Assembly: GCA_026413225.1 (NCBI GenBank)
Contig: CM048554.1
Coordinates: 74,330,463-74,394,462, forward strand
Direction: 5' to 3'
Source: Otis tarda
Lineage: Eukaryota > Chordata > Aves > Otidiformes > Otididae
DNA length: 64,000 nt
Numbering within the stretch: the first letter of the stretch is position 1; every line of letters begins with the position of its first letter. This document shows, in pieces, positions 37,105 to 47,866 of the stretch. Below the pieces are notes generated by a model, which saw only the letters and a list, made by a program, of their open reading frames with translations, was not told the origin of the DNA and did no database searches. The position numbers and the translations under genes were made by a program.

Positions 37105-39190
37105 TATCTGCATCTCTAATGGATCATCCTGTTATAATTATTTTCTACTCAAATATTGCCTATACAAAGCATTTTTAAATTGATTTACCAAAACAAAAGG
37201 TAAAAAATTAATCAGACATAAGGTTTTGTTTTTATAGAAATCTTTTTGTTCTCACTTCTAGACTCTGATTTAGAGACAATCAAGCATTTTTTCTTAGATT
37301 AATTATGAAAGTAAATTTGCATACACCAAGAGGGCCTTAAAATAGATTAATATTATTAATAAAACCCCTTACTGTTCTCTTGAAAAAAAGCACTTCAAGA
37401 TAATTTTCAAAGGAACATCCCTAAAAACATTAAAAAATTCATACCAGAACATATGTCTTTATCCTCTTTTCATGGTAAAAATGAAGGAAAATACTGACAA
37501 CTAAAAATTAATTAATTTGCAGTAATAAACATTAAATATCAAGTTTTAGAACTAAATACAATAACATCTGTGAGACTGCATATCTGCGTGTGTCTGTATA
37601 TATGGATAGAGAGCCTGAGAAATACAGCTGTCATCAAAACAAATAATTAAAATTGTTGCATTAATGCAGAAATACTGAACTTCTCACCAAACTGCCTCAG
37701 TTTACATTGGGCATGTACTGACTACAGATGTAGTCAGTTTTATGTGGCTGATAATTGCACTGTATTCCTCCAGCCTTCTTCAGCCAGGGATATTGTGTTA
37801 GAAATAGTAATTTCTTTTCTTTTTTTTTTTTTTTTACAGATGAGATGCATAACTGCAAACACTTCCTATAGCGCTACGCGTCACACATGGTAGAATAATT
37901 AAGATTTTATCCTCAAACTGCAAGTATATCTGAAAGGAATTCTCCACCTCAGGCTAATTCAGGGTTGTAAAGGGACTCTAATGATATCTTGGGGTCTTGC
38001 ACTAAATTATCTGTATTTTTACAGTAACACTCTCTGCTGCCTCTCTCTTTTTTTTCAGACTGTTTTGCAAAGGAATTTTCTCCTACAGTTTTTGAGCTAT
38101 CTAGAATAATGAATTCAGTATCAAAGTAAATGTAGGAAAAGAAATAACAACAATCAGTTCTGTATTACATTGACTTAGTGGCTTTATTTCATGCTGTTGC
38201 TTATCCTCTGCATTCCTTATGTCTTCTCCATTTGCCTGAAATGCAATTTCTCCTAGATCTTTTTTATTCTTTTCAAGCCTATTCTTGCAAATATCTTTAT
38301 AAGTTTCAAAAAGTCTAGTTGTGGCAGTAAAAAATTTTGATGCAGATCTGCAGTTGCAGTAAGTCAGCACACCTGATAACTGATAACTGACCACCTGCAT
38401 TGAAGATGCTGTTGGCACCCATATTGTGTGTGGACAATGGGGCAAATTTTGCATTGTGGAGCATGGCCATGTTTTGGATGAGTTTCCACTGGCTAAAGTT
38501 TTTCACATGCCTCTCTTAAAACCTCTAGAAGTGTTTAACTGGTAAATAATAATGATATTAATTGGAGTGTTGATATTTGAATATTGTGAACTGCAAGCTA
38601 TTTGAGTTTGTCTATTATCTAGTTTTCAGGAAATTTACTATATGCACAATGGATTTAGCTAGAAATGTAACCACAGATTCTTTTGCAGCTGAGCTATTTT
38701 TTTCCAGAGTTTTGAAGCTCATGAAAAGCTCCTGTGAATTGAGAAGTTGGAGTATAATGTTTTCTGCTGAGACCAAAATGTATTGAATCCTTCAAATTCC
38801 ATGAAGCTACGCAAGTTTAGTATTATTTCTAGCTAGTAGGTTTGACTTCTGCTGGATGTACATGGCTGACTAATGCCGTGAATCATTGGTGCTCCACAAA
38901 CCTAAATCAAACTGGATTTGTTCTATTTCCAGTCAGTAACAAGTTATTATGAGGTGTTTGCCAGCTTTCAAACTCAGTAGGTTCCTAAGCAAAACACACA
39001 TTTGTGGCTTCATTCATAGGTTTTTCTTTCATTTTAGTTATTTGTTTTTAATTCAACTTCCATTCAAGAGCAAGCTGCTGCAGCTTTCAGCCTGTTGTTA
39101 TGAAGATAGGTAATTTGCCTCAGCTCTAAAGCACTCCCTGTAGGGTGGAGGGATGCTGGGCATGCTTGCAGCTGCTGCTCTGAAAAGTCA

Positions 39191-39325
39191 ATCAGAATCA
39201 TAGAATCATAGAATAATTAGGGTTGGAAGGGACCTTTAAAGGTCATCTAGTCCAACCCCCTGCAAGAAGCAGGGACATCTTCAACTAGATCAGGTTGCTC
39301 AGAGCCCTGTCCAATCTGGCCTTGA
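39191..39325 (-). mobile_element. CR1 retroposon, very short 3' fragment
   Basis: The + strand reads as AATCATAGAATCATAGAATA, then ATTAGGGTTGGAAGGGACC and CATCTAGTCCAACC, continuing to CAATCTGGCCTTGA. Only about 135 bases of the 3' UTR and ORF2 C-terminal end remain, so this is a strongly 5'-truncated minus-strand copy. It has the TTAGGG type of 3' end. Confidence 0.95.
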
Positions 39326-42300
39326 GGCAATGGTCTTACTGAAGGATTATGGACTACAGTTCCACAGCTCCTCACCTCTGCAATCGATCCATCCACGGAG
39401 TTGTCTCCGACAAGAGCTACTAGCAACTTTATGTTTCTAGTACTCAGCATCATAACTCTAACCACTTCAGCCTCTTTGAGTAAGTCCAGTCCTTTCCTTA
39501 AAGCCATCACCCTGTCCTCAGACCTCATCCAGGAAATCAGGAGACACCTTCTTTCTTCTTGACTGACAGCTATATCTGTGGCCTTTGCAAAGGAAGGAGG
39601 CCTCTATTGATCAAAAAATTCCTTCTTTGAGAAAAAGGAGTTTTGTTGCTGAAAAATAGCAGTTTCAGTACAGAAATTGGAAGATGTTACAATGCTCTGT
39701 GATAGATGAAAGGTAAAGCAGTACCGTATTTGGCAGAGCACACATCAAGGGTGAATCTTTCTGCAATTGACTTGTGCCACAGCATTTGGCTTAGCACTCT
39801 TCCAAACTACCCAGCACCATCTCATGCATGCTCTGAAGTCAGAGGCATTTACATTGGCCACTCTGCCCTTCTCACTTCGTGCTGCAGCTGCAGGTAAGGT
39901 GCAGGTAGCTAAATTCATCTTGGACAGTTCAGTGTTGTCCAACAGTTCCACAGGTCCATTGTCTACCCCTTCGCTGTTTGGTTTTATGCCCCATAAACTG
40001 CTATTTGGTCTGCAGCTTTAATTTGCACACCCCTGGACAGCTATTAAAATCTCGTCTTTCACTTTTGACATAGCTGCATTGTCTTGTTTGTGTTTCAAGA
40101 GTAAAATATGAGCAGGCACTGGCATTTCTCTATTCTTTCAAGAGTGATATCAGCTAGAGGTAGGAAAATACATTATTTCTTCTGCTCTTTAATGCAGTGT
40201 TACAATAATTACAAAATTATAGATGTGAAGATACTTGAAATGTAGTACATTGATTTTTGTACGTGCAAATGATTGAACAATTTTGGGGAAAACCAAAATG
40301 GAACAAAACAAAAAAAAAGATTTTACAAAGAAGAAAATGGGCAGGAAATTATATTTACCATTCTATCCAAAATCTGTGGTTGTAGAGCAATAAAACTGAG
40401 GGGTTTTTCTATAATGTAGTGTCTTTTCTATTCTGTTTTACTCATATATCTCCGTTACTGTAACAATATTTTAGAACATTCCAGTAATATGTGACAAAAC
40501 TAGTATCAATCATCTATGCTTTGTGCTTTCTAAACTTATATTTTAGTATCCAAAACATAAAAAGTACGCCAAGTGTGGGATTTGAAGGGGTTGTACAAAG
40601 GATTTTGTCAGATTTTCCAAAACTCAAGTCTAACAGTTTATACTAATCTCCAAGGTTTTAATATAAATATGAAATTATGGCCCTAGTTCGTGCCTTGGCA
40701 TAATTCCAGTAATCTCAGCAGAGTTCCACTAGGAATGTATTTGCCTCTGTTGTTTTTCATGCATCCACTTATCTGATTCCTAATTTGCAGTGTATTACTT
40801 TGTATTTTTTGAGGGAAGAGACTGAAAAGCAAAGCCAAGCAACTGAGATCTCCCTCGTCATATCCACTGATATGCACACCTTATACATCCTTTTCTCTTA
40901 CAATGTTTTACTAAACCCAGATCCAATTTCTGACTTACTGGTTTTCCAGATATAGCTGTAGTTTTTTTTGTGTCATGTTTTTATTTTTATGCCACAGCCC
41001 AACTGGAGTGCTTCTCCCAGGGCAAAATACTTTCTTCTTTCTCCTGTACTTGGCTCACCTATCTTGTCTTCAAAGGTTGTAAATGTCGCAAGCAGGCTTG
41101 CAGGCTTCAGGCAGAAGTGTTTGCCACAGAGCAGTGCGTCAGACTGGAATTTTGAGTGGCATCATCACCTGCTGCGCCTTTTTACCACTGCCTTTTATGC
41201 TGTTTTCCTAGACCCAGTGCCAAAAATCTTGTAGAGACATTGCAATAACTCTGTCTGCAAAAATGAGCCTTCTCTAAGTTTTGGATGTGTCAGAGTCCAC
41301 AAGAAAGGATATACTCGGCGCAATCATTTCCTTTTCTTAGGCTTGTGGTCTGTAATGCTTCCCTCAATATGTACTGCTTTTTTAAAAGAGTTTTATTAAG
41401 TTGGCTGTAGAATGCCAAGGACACTTCTGTGCTGTGTCAAGGTGAAAAGAGGAACCATTACAATAAATACTAGGAATCCAATTCTTCAGCTAGGGCTGCA
41501 TGGAATTTGGATAAGTTAGCAATAATACATCCATAGAAGAAAGAGTATAACAAATCAGTTCATATTAATTGATGAGATTAATATAATAGAATAGATGGTC
41601 TAATAAATATAGACATATTTAAATGTATATAGATTGATCTTATATGTTTATGTGAATGGGTATATGTGTCTGTATCTTACTTTCTTGCCATCATGAACTG
41701 TCACACATTTCTAAGTAGTCCCTACATGTACGCATATTCCAAATATTATAATAATCTAATAAAATAAAGAACTTTGCAGCCCAGAGGTTAAACAAGTTCA
41801 GCACTAAAAAAAAAATGTCATGTGCTTTACAGTAGGCAGAAACTACTTATTGTTTTAAGTTTTCTTGTTTGTTTTTTAACTGAAAGCAATATAGTATCAT
41901 TGTAATTCGAAAATGTGCCCACTCCCCAGTTTTGCAATTCATTTGCACAGGCAAGGAGCAATGCTCCCTTAAACAATAAAAACCAGTGTGTTACAAAACT
42001 CATCTTTTCTTTCCAGAAAATAAGAAAGCTTCAATTAATAGAATTGTTTTCGTTGTGGAGTTTTGCCCTTGTGATTAATGCAGACAAGTGGGAAGATGGA
42101 AACAGATACAGATTTCAATGTCAGGCTGCAACAGCTGGTTTAATGTAGTAATAGCAACACTTTACAGCTCTGAGAGCCTGGTAATCAGTTGGTATAATGA
42201 AAGATGTTGCTTCTCCCTGCAAGCAGTGCCTTGCTTGATACAGCAAGAGGCACCAGCACAGAGTTTATATAGCATCAATCTCACAACAAGTTTTTTGAGC

Positions 42301-42658
42301 TAAATGTATCTTGACCTACAAATATGGTTCATTAAATCTCAAAAGTGAAATATGATTTGAAGGGGGTTTCTGGAAATATATTAGGCCATTGTTGTGGTAA
42401 AACCCAATTTCTCCTTTAGTCTCTTCTTTAATCTATGTTGAAGATCAGTTACATGTTATGATGATCTAAATGTTCATACCAACCAAAGATCACTAATTTT
42501 TAAATCTGACGCTTAAATACACCAATACTGAACTTAACAGGAAAATTCCTTACAGATACTGCCCCTCATCTTCCAAAGCCAAGCCATCAGTGACCAGTGC
42601 AACTATGTTTATTCTGCAACCACAGGAAGGTCAGAGCAGTCATAAGGAAGAGACTTAA

Positions 42659-42689
42659 AACATCTGCCTTTTTTTTTAAGGCAGATGTT
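42659..42689. repeat. Perfect 12-bp inverted repeat with T7 loop
   Basis: AACATCTGCCTT and its exact reverse complement AAGGCAGATGTT are separated by seven T residues. The loop could also be read as continuing the A/T pairing. No element boundary or RNA gene is recognised around it. Confidence 0.95.
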
Positions 42690-44872
42690 ATTGAGACACC
42701 ACAAGTAAGCAAATAAGTTCCCGTCTCTTTTGATGCTTAACAAGAAAATGAGACCTTCCTCCTTCCATGAGAAAAAAATCTATTCACTTACAACCTCTAG
42801 AGCTGCTGTATCTCCACTCATAGATGATGGGAGTATGCATGCACTGGCAAGCTCAGGGTCCCCAAGCCCAAAACTTCTAGGGAGAGTTTGATCTACTGCC
42901 CAAGCAGAGATTGACTATGTAATCCTAACGCAATAAATCTGCTGCCGTTCCAAAGACTGGGATTTACAGTGCGCGCTCACACCAACTTTGTTGCGTGTGC
43001 CAGGAAAACCTCAGAACTACAATGAATGTGTTGAAAATAGTTACAACCTCTATAAGCTGCAGACATCTCAATTTCTGGACCTGTGGAAGCCTATGAAGGA
43101 TGGTCCAATGTTCCTGTACTTAAGCAAAGTAAATAGATATACAATGGGGAGCAACAACAGAAACTTCCATCAGAAGTAGATCTGCAATGGGAAAGGGAAC
43201 CCTTGATAAGAATCTGTCTAGGCAAGATTTGGGAGTAAAGATAGGAAAATGCCCAGGAGGGGCACATTTTGCCTCTACAATTCCCTTCCTTTCTGAAAAC
43301 AGCTCATTCCTGTGAGTCTGAACAAAGTCCTGGTCATATGAGAAAGACAGTAAGGTATTTTTAACAGAAAAAAAAAAATCATAGCTATTTTTTTTGTTTT
43401 CTTTATATCTTTAAAAAAATCAGATAAGTAAATTTTCGCTTTAACAACCAACATTTTTTCAAGGCTGAGGTTTTAGTAGCAGCTTGGGATGTTCCCCCTG
43501 AAAAAACATCAGAGTGAAAATGTTTGCAACTTCTTCAAAGCTTCCTGTAATAAACCAATTACATTTTTCTTAACCTCTTGTAGCCACCATTTAAAAATTT
43601 CTGGGACTATATTTACCCTGGAAGCCATTGTTCTGCCCTGATCTCTTTAGCTATAAACTGACCTCACTTTCTAACTAATGATATGTTGCTAAATACTGCT
43701 GAAATTTCAAGTACTGCACAAGTTTTCCTCCTTCATTCCTTTTGCAACACCTTTGGCAAGAGGCATTATGCTTTCTGCTTATGACCCAAGCTCATGGCCA
43801 CTGCTTCATTTAACCACCTTTGGGATCAGTATTTCTACTCGATTCTCTTGGGCACTCCAAACTATTATTATTCCCAAAGGAACAATTCCAGTCCTCTCAT
43901 TCATAAGGATTCAATTAAAAGTCCTGAGGGAGGGCATTGAAAGAGGTATTTTATTTTAAAAGCCTTTAAACACTGCACAACTGCTGCATTTTCAAGAGCT
44001 CCCTGCCATTGCCTGTGACTTATTTCTCTTTTAGTCTGTCCTGGTCACTAAATCTGGCATGCTCTGGTAGATTGCTTTTGATCACAATGCATGTGTGCAA
44101 TCATTTTGGTGGAGTACATTCTCTGATGTATTCATCCTACTAACATTAGGTATCTAACCTCTGCGTCTAAATCAGGGGATTAGTCCAACTAATGTGTCTC
44201 TGTAGGCCATGTAAATAAATAGGCTTAGCCAGAGGGAAACACAGGGCAGGGGCATAATCCCAGTTCTCTGGTTTGCACTCTGGAAAACTTTTTCAGTACT
44301 CACTGAGGGTAGCAGAGGGGTGTCCAGCTCTTGGCTCATAAAGCAAGCAATTCACCACAGCTTTTGCAGGACTATTACATGACTAGCAATGCCAGGCTGG
44401 CAGGACAATGTCGGATACTTCAAATTCCTGGCCACAGCAATCAAGCAGACAGTACAGGCAAGTGAGACCAGCTCCATGTCACTAAGGAGAAATGGCCTCT
44501 TGCCCTTTTCCACTCATGAGCTGTTCCTAATCTCCCTTTTCTTCTGAAAGATGTATTGCATGTACACTATGGGTCTAATTGGAGTATTTTCATATATGAT
44601 TCACTGACCCAGGACACGGGTCACCCCGCTGGTGAAGAACTGTGACGAGACCAGCCTCCAGATTTAGGAATTTCATCGCCCAAATATAGTATGCAAATCT
44701 TACTACTCCCTTTTACCTTCATGTTACTGAACAGTTCAGTTCGCATTTTTTGTTGGGAATGATGTGAAGGAGTTTTGAAAACAATTTCTAATATGCTGGG
44801 CCTTATTATATTTCTTTGCTATGATTTCTGCTTTGCTGGAGATCTGAAACCTTGGAGCTTTATCTACTTCCT

Positions 44873-44962
44873 ATTATATATTTATTATTTTTATTTATAC
44901 TCCTATTATTATGAATATTATTATTAACATAGTCACTATCAATATAGTAATAATTATTATCA
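44873..44962. repeat. A/T-rich low-complexity run
   Basis: About 90 bases, mostly ATT/TTA-type words, interrupted by occasional G or C. Confidence 0.85.
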
Positions 44963-46057
44963 GGAAGAAACTGACCATTCATTGCTGTATCGATAAAATA
45001 TGACTCTTGGAAATCATCTCTCATGACAATAATACAGCATCAGAACTCCTAAAATGTAGTCAACATCTAAGCTGAATGCAGAAGCTAGGCATTTTATGAG
45101 GCTCCGAAATTTCACATTTCCATTGTTTGTTACAGAATGTGGATGTACTAAGAATGGGAAAGGAAAGAGCTTCACCATTTTAGAGGAAATGAGGTTTAGC
45201 CATATACAAAAATGATCTGAATATTTTCAATCAAATTACTATTTCTTTGAAATATTTTAACAACAAACATTCCAACAACATTATGTCAATGCGGTCATAT
45301 TATTCATCTCAGTTCTCGTATGTTTTGTTTATGATCCATGAAAGAATTATCCCTATCCAAACCAATTTTAATTGAATTACAAAACAAAAAGAGCCTTTTC
45401 TAACTTTCTAACCTTCCTAACAAACCAGAATGGGGTCAAAGAGATTTGAAGAGTCATTGAAGAATATGTTTTGATTTACTTCAGATAGACTCAGGGGAAC
45501 TTTGTTCCAGATGGTAACCTTAACCTTTTACAACAAACTGTCTATCTGTGGTAGTCCTTTATTACAATTAGATCCATATCTGTCTGATATTTTGGTGGTC
45601 AGGAATTTCCTGGTATCCTACCGCCTATCATTTATCATGAATATGTGTAATAACAGAGGAAAGGAATTTAATTTCAGCTTCTCTCATTTGACTGTGAAGT
45701 TTTTTGGAAGTACATTCAATGTAAACACTTCAGAAGACAGCAGAAAGCAGAAAATATCCTCACATCTAAGTGCTTTTTTTAGCAGTTTAAATGTTAACAC
45801 AATCGCTTCATCTCTATTTTCATTTGCAATTTTTGACCCTAAAGAATCGAAGAGCAATTTTATATCAATGGTCAGTTTTAGATATATTAAAGCCACTTAC
45901 ATGTCTAACTATAAATTGTGTGCACAAAAAGATGCTTAAGTATTTATGGAACGTTAGTTATGCTTAGTGTTATCTATATTTCCAGTTAGATTGACACAAC
46001 AAAGCAAATGAAATGCAGTTTGTGCAAGTTCTGAAAACAAGAAGATTACATTTCTAA

Positions 46058-46766
46058 CCATAGAATCATAGAATCATAAAATCATAGAATGGTTTGGGTT
46101 GCAAGGGAGCTTTCAACGTCATCTAGTCCAACCCCCCTGCAAGGAGCAGGGACATCTTCAACGTGATCAGGTTGCTCAGAGTCTCATCCAACCCAACCTT
46201 GAATGTTTCCAGGGATAGAGCATCTACCAGCTCTCTGGTCAACCTGTTCCAGTGTTCCACTACCCTCATTGTAAAAAAATGTTTCCTTATATCGAGTCTG
46301 AATCTACCTCCTTCTATTTCAAAACCATTGTCCCTAGTCCTGTCACAACAGGCCCTGCTAAAGAGTTTATCCTCGTCTTTCCTTTAGGTACTGGAAGACT
46401 GCTATAAGCAGCTGGAGCCTTCTCTTCTCCGGGCTGAACGACCACAACTGTCTCAGCCTGTACTCACAGGAGAGGTGCTCCAATTCTCTGATCATTTTTG
46501 TGGCCTTCTCTGGACTTACTTCAACAGGTCCTTGCCCTTCTTATATTGGGGGCTCCAGAGCTGTACGCAGTATTCCAGGTGGGGTCTTATGAGAACAGAG
46601 TAGAGGGACAGAATCACCTCCCTCGACCTGCTGGCCATGCTTCTTTTGATGCAGTCCAGGATGCAGTTGGCTTTCTGGACTGCAAGCGCACATTGTCGGC
46701 TCACGGTGAGCTTCTTGTTCATCAGCACTCCCAAGTCCTTCTCCTCAGGCCTGCTCTCGATCCATA
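46058..46766 (-). mobile_element. CR1 retroposon, 5'-truncated, about 0.7 kb
   Basis: The + strand reads as TAGAATCATAGAATCATAAA, then ATGGTTTGGGTTGCAAGGGA and the TCTAGTCCAACC block, so the element is on the minus strand with its 3' end on the left. The 5' limit is at about 46766, in the reverse transcriptase region at [10 protein letters not shown]. The open minus frame 46516-46734 reads [28 protein letters not shown] and [16 protein letters not shown], after which the frame breaks. Its ILDC and RSMAS residues differ from ILGC and RSVAS in the copies at 17578 and 32726 but match the opposed copy at 47278. Confidence 0.95.
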
Positions 46767-47277
46767 ATAGCCCTCAAAATACCATATTCAACATATTTAG
46801 ACTGTATAGAAGTATTTATTTTCATTTCACAGAATACCTAATATCCTAGGAATCACAACTGTTCACTTTTTAAAAGCCACCACTCCCTGCTTGAATGTCT
46901 TACGTAAATCGTTACCAGACCCTGTATTTCTACACAATACAGATAGAAATTACCCATGTTCAGACTTTTAATATTGTCCTCTCCATTTAGAATGTCAGAT
47001 ATAACTTTTTTAAAAGCTTGAGAGAAATTACTTCCATCACCATCACAATCACCTCTACTAAACTGAATCAACTTACCTTGAATATTGAATACTAATTTTC
47101 AGGATGGGATCCATAGATAACTTGACATTGTGGTCTGTTTCCAAGGGATTTGTGTAAGATAAATAAGGAAAGTAAGAGGAGTGTCAATAAGCTTATATTC
47201 TCTTCAGAAGGGTTAGCCTATCTACTGGAAAATTTTACATGCTTGTCCAATTAGAAAAAAAAAGTTGAAAATTGCCT
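46767..47277. other. Spacer between two opposed CR1 pieces
   Basis: About 510 bases of AT-rich sequence that do not look like CR1. No other repeat is recognised in it. Confidence 0.6.
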
Positions 47278-47866
47278 TATCCCACACGACATCCTTGTCT
47301 CTAAACTGGAGAGACATGGATTTGACAGAAGGACCACTCAGTGGGTAAGGAATTGGTTGGATGTCTGCACTAAAAGAGTTGTGGTCAATGGCTTGATGTC
47401 CAAGTGGAGACCAGTGACGAATGGCATTCCTCAGGGGTCGGCATTGGGACCAGTGCTGTTTAACATCTTTGTTGGTGACATGGACAGTGGGATAGAGTGC
47501 ACTCTCAGCAAGTTCACCGGCGACACCAAGCTGTGTGGTGCAGTCCATACATTGGAGGGAAGGGATGCCATCCAGGGGGACCTTGACAAGCTGAAGTGGT
47601 GGGCCCGTGCAAACCTCATGGAGTTCAACAAGGCCAAGTGCAAGGTCCTGCACATGGATCAGGGCATTCCCAAGCACATATATAGGCTGGGCAGAGAATG
47701 GATTGCGAGCAGCCCTGAGGAGGAGGACTTGGGAGTGCTGGTGGACGAGAAGCTCAACATGAGCTGACAATGTGTACTTGCAGCCCAGAAAGCCAACTAC
47801 ATCCTGGACTGCATCAAAAGAAGCATGGCCAGCAGGTCGAGGGAGATGATTCTGCCCCTCTACTTC
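47278..47866 (+). mobile_element. CR1 internal fragment, + strand, no 3' end
   Basis: This is the only clear CR1 coding piece on the + strand. It begins in reverse transcriptase at CACACGACATCC (residues HDILVSKLE and nearby) and ends at about 47866, after SREMILPLYF. It covers the palm region but lacks the C-terminus, 3' UTR and terminal repeats. Absence of the 3' end means it is not a simple target-primed insertion in its present form. It shares diagnostic residues with the minus-strand copy at 46058. Confidence 0.93.
47278..47866 (+). pseudogene. CR1 ORF2 reverse transcriptase palm fragment, disabled
   Basis: The open stretch at 47357-47767 reads [39 protein letters not shown] and SKFTGDTKL, then [20 protein letters not shown] and [19 protein letters not shown], and is closed by a TGA. 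The catalytic block FADD is changed to FTGD, so the first of the two adjacent aspartates is lost and the enzyme would be inactive. After the stop the same frame continues as [20 protein letters not shown]. Confidence 0.9.

Larger units (their letters stand above)
33631..39190. other. Unique AT-rich non-coding stretch
   Basis: No gene is recognised. Small repeats present are a 16-base tandem pair with one mismatch (34309-34340), (TTTTA)n at 36229-36253, a T10/A11 dyad at 37084-37104 and a T run near 37819-37835. Two overlapping minus-strand frames at 38101-38506 are not recognised. Confidence 0.5.
39326..46057. other. Unique non-coding stretch
   Basis: Immediately next to the CR1 fragment, 39326-39540 has balanced composition and an open minus frame that is not recognised. 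Further on there are short A/T runs, a 12-base perfect hairpin (42659-42689), a nuclear-receptor-like site (44605-44622) and an A/T-only-rich run at about 44873-44962. The 145-codon + frame at 45502-45939 is the longest outside CR1 but shows no domain and is within chance expectation. Confidence 0.5.

Noticed and set aside
45502..45939. 145-codon + strand open frame
   Set aside because: It shows no domain, motif or conserved feature that I recognise. A frame of this length is expected about once by chance in 64 kb of this composition.
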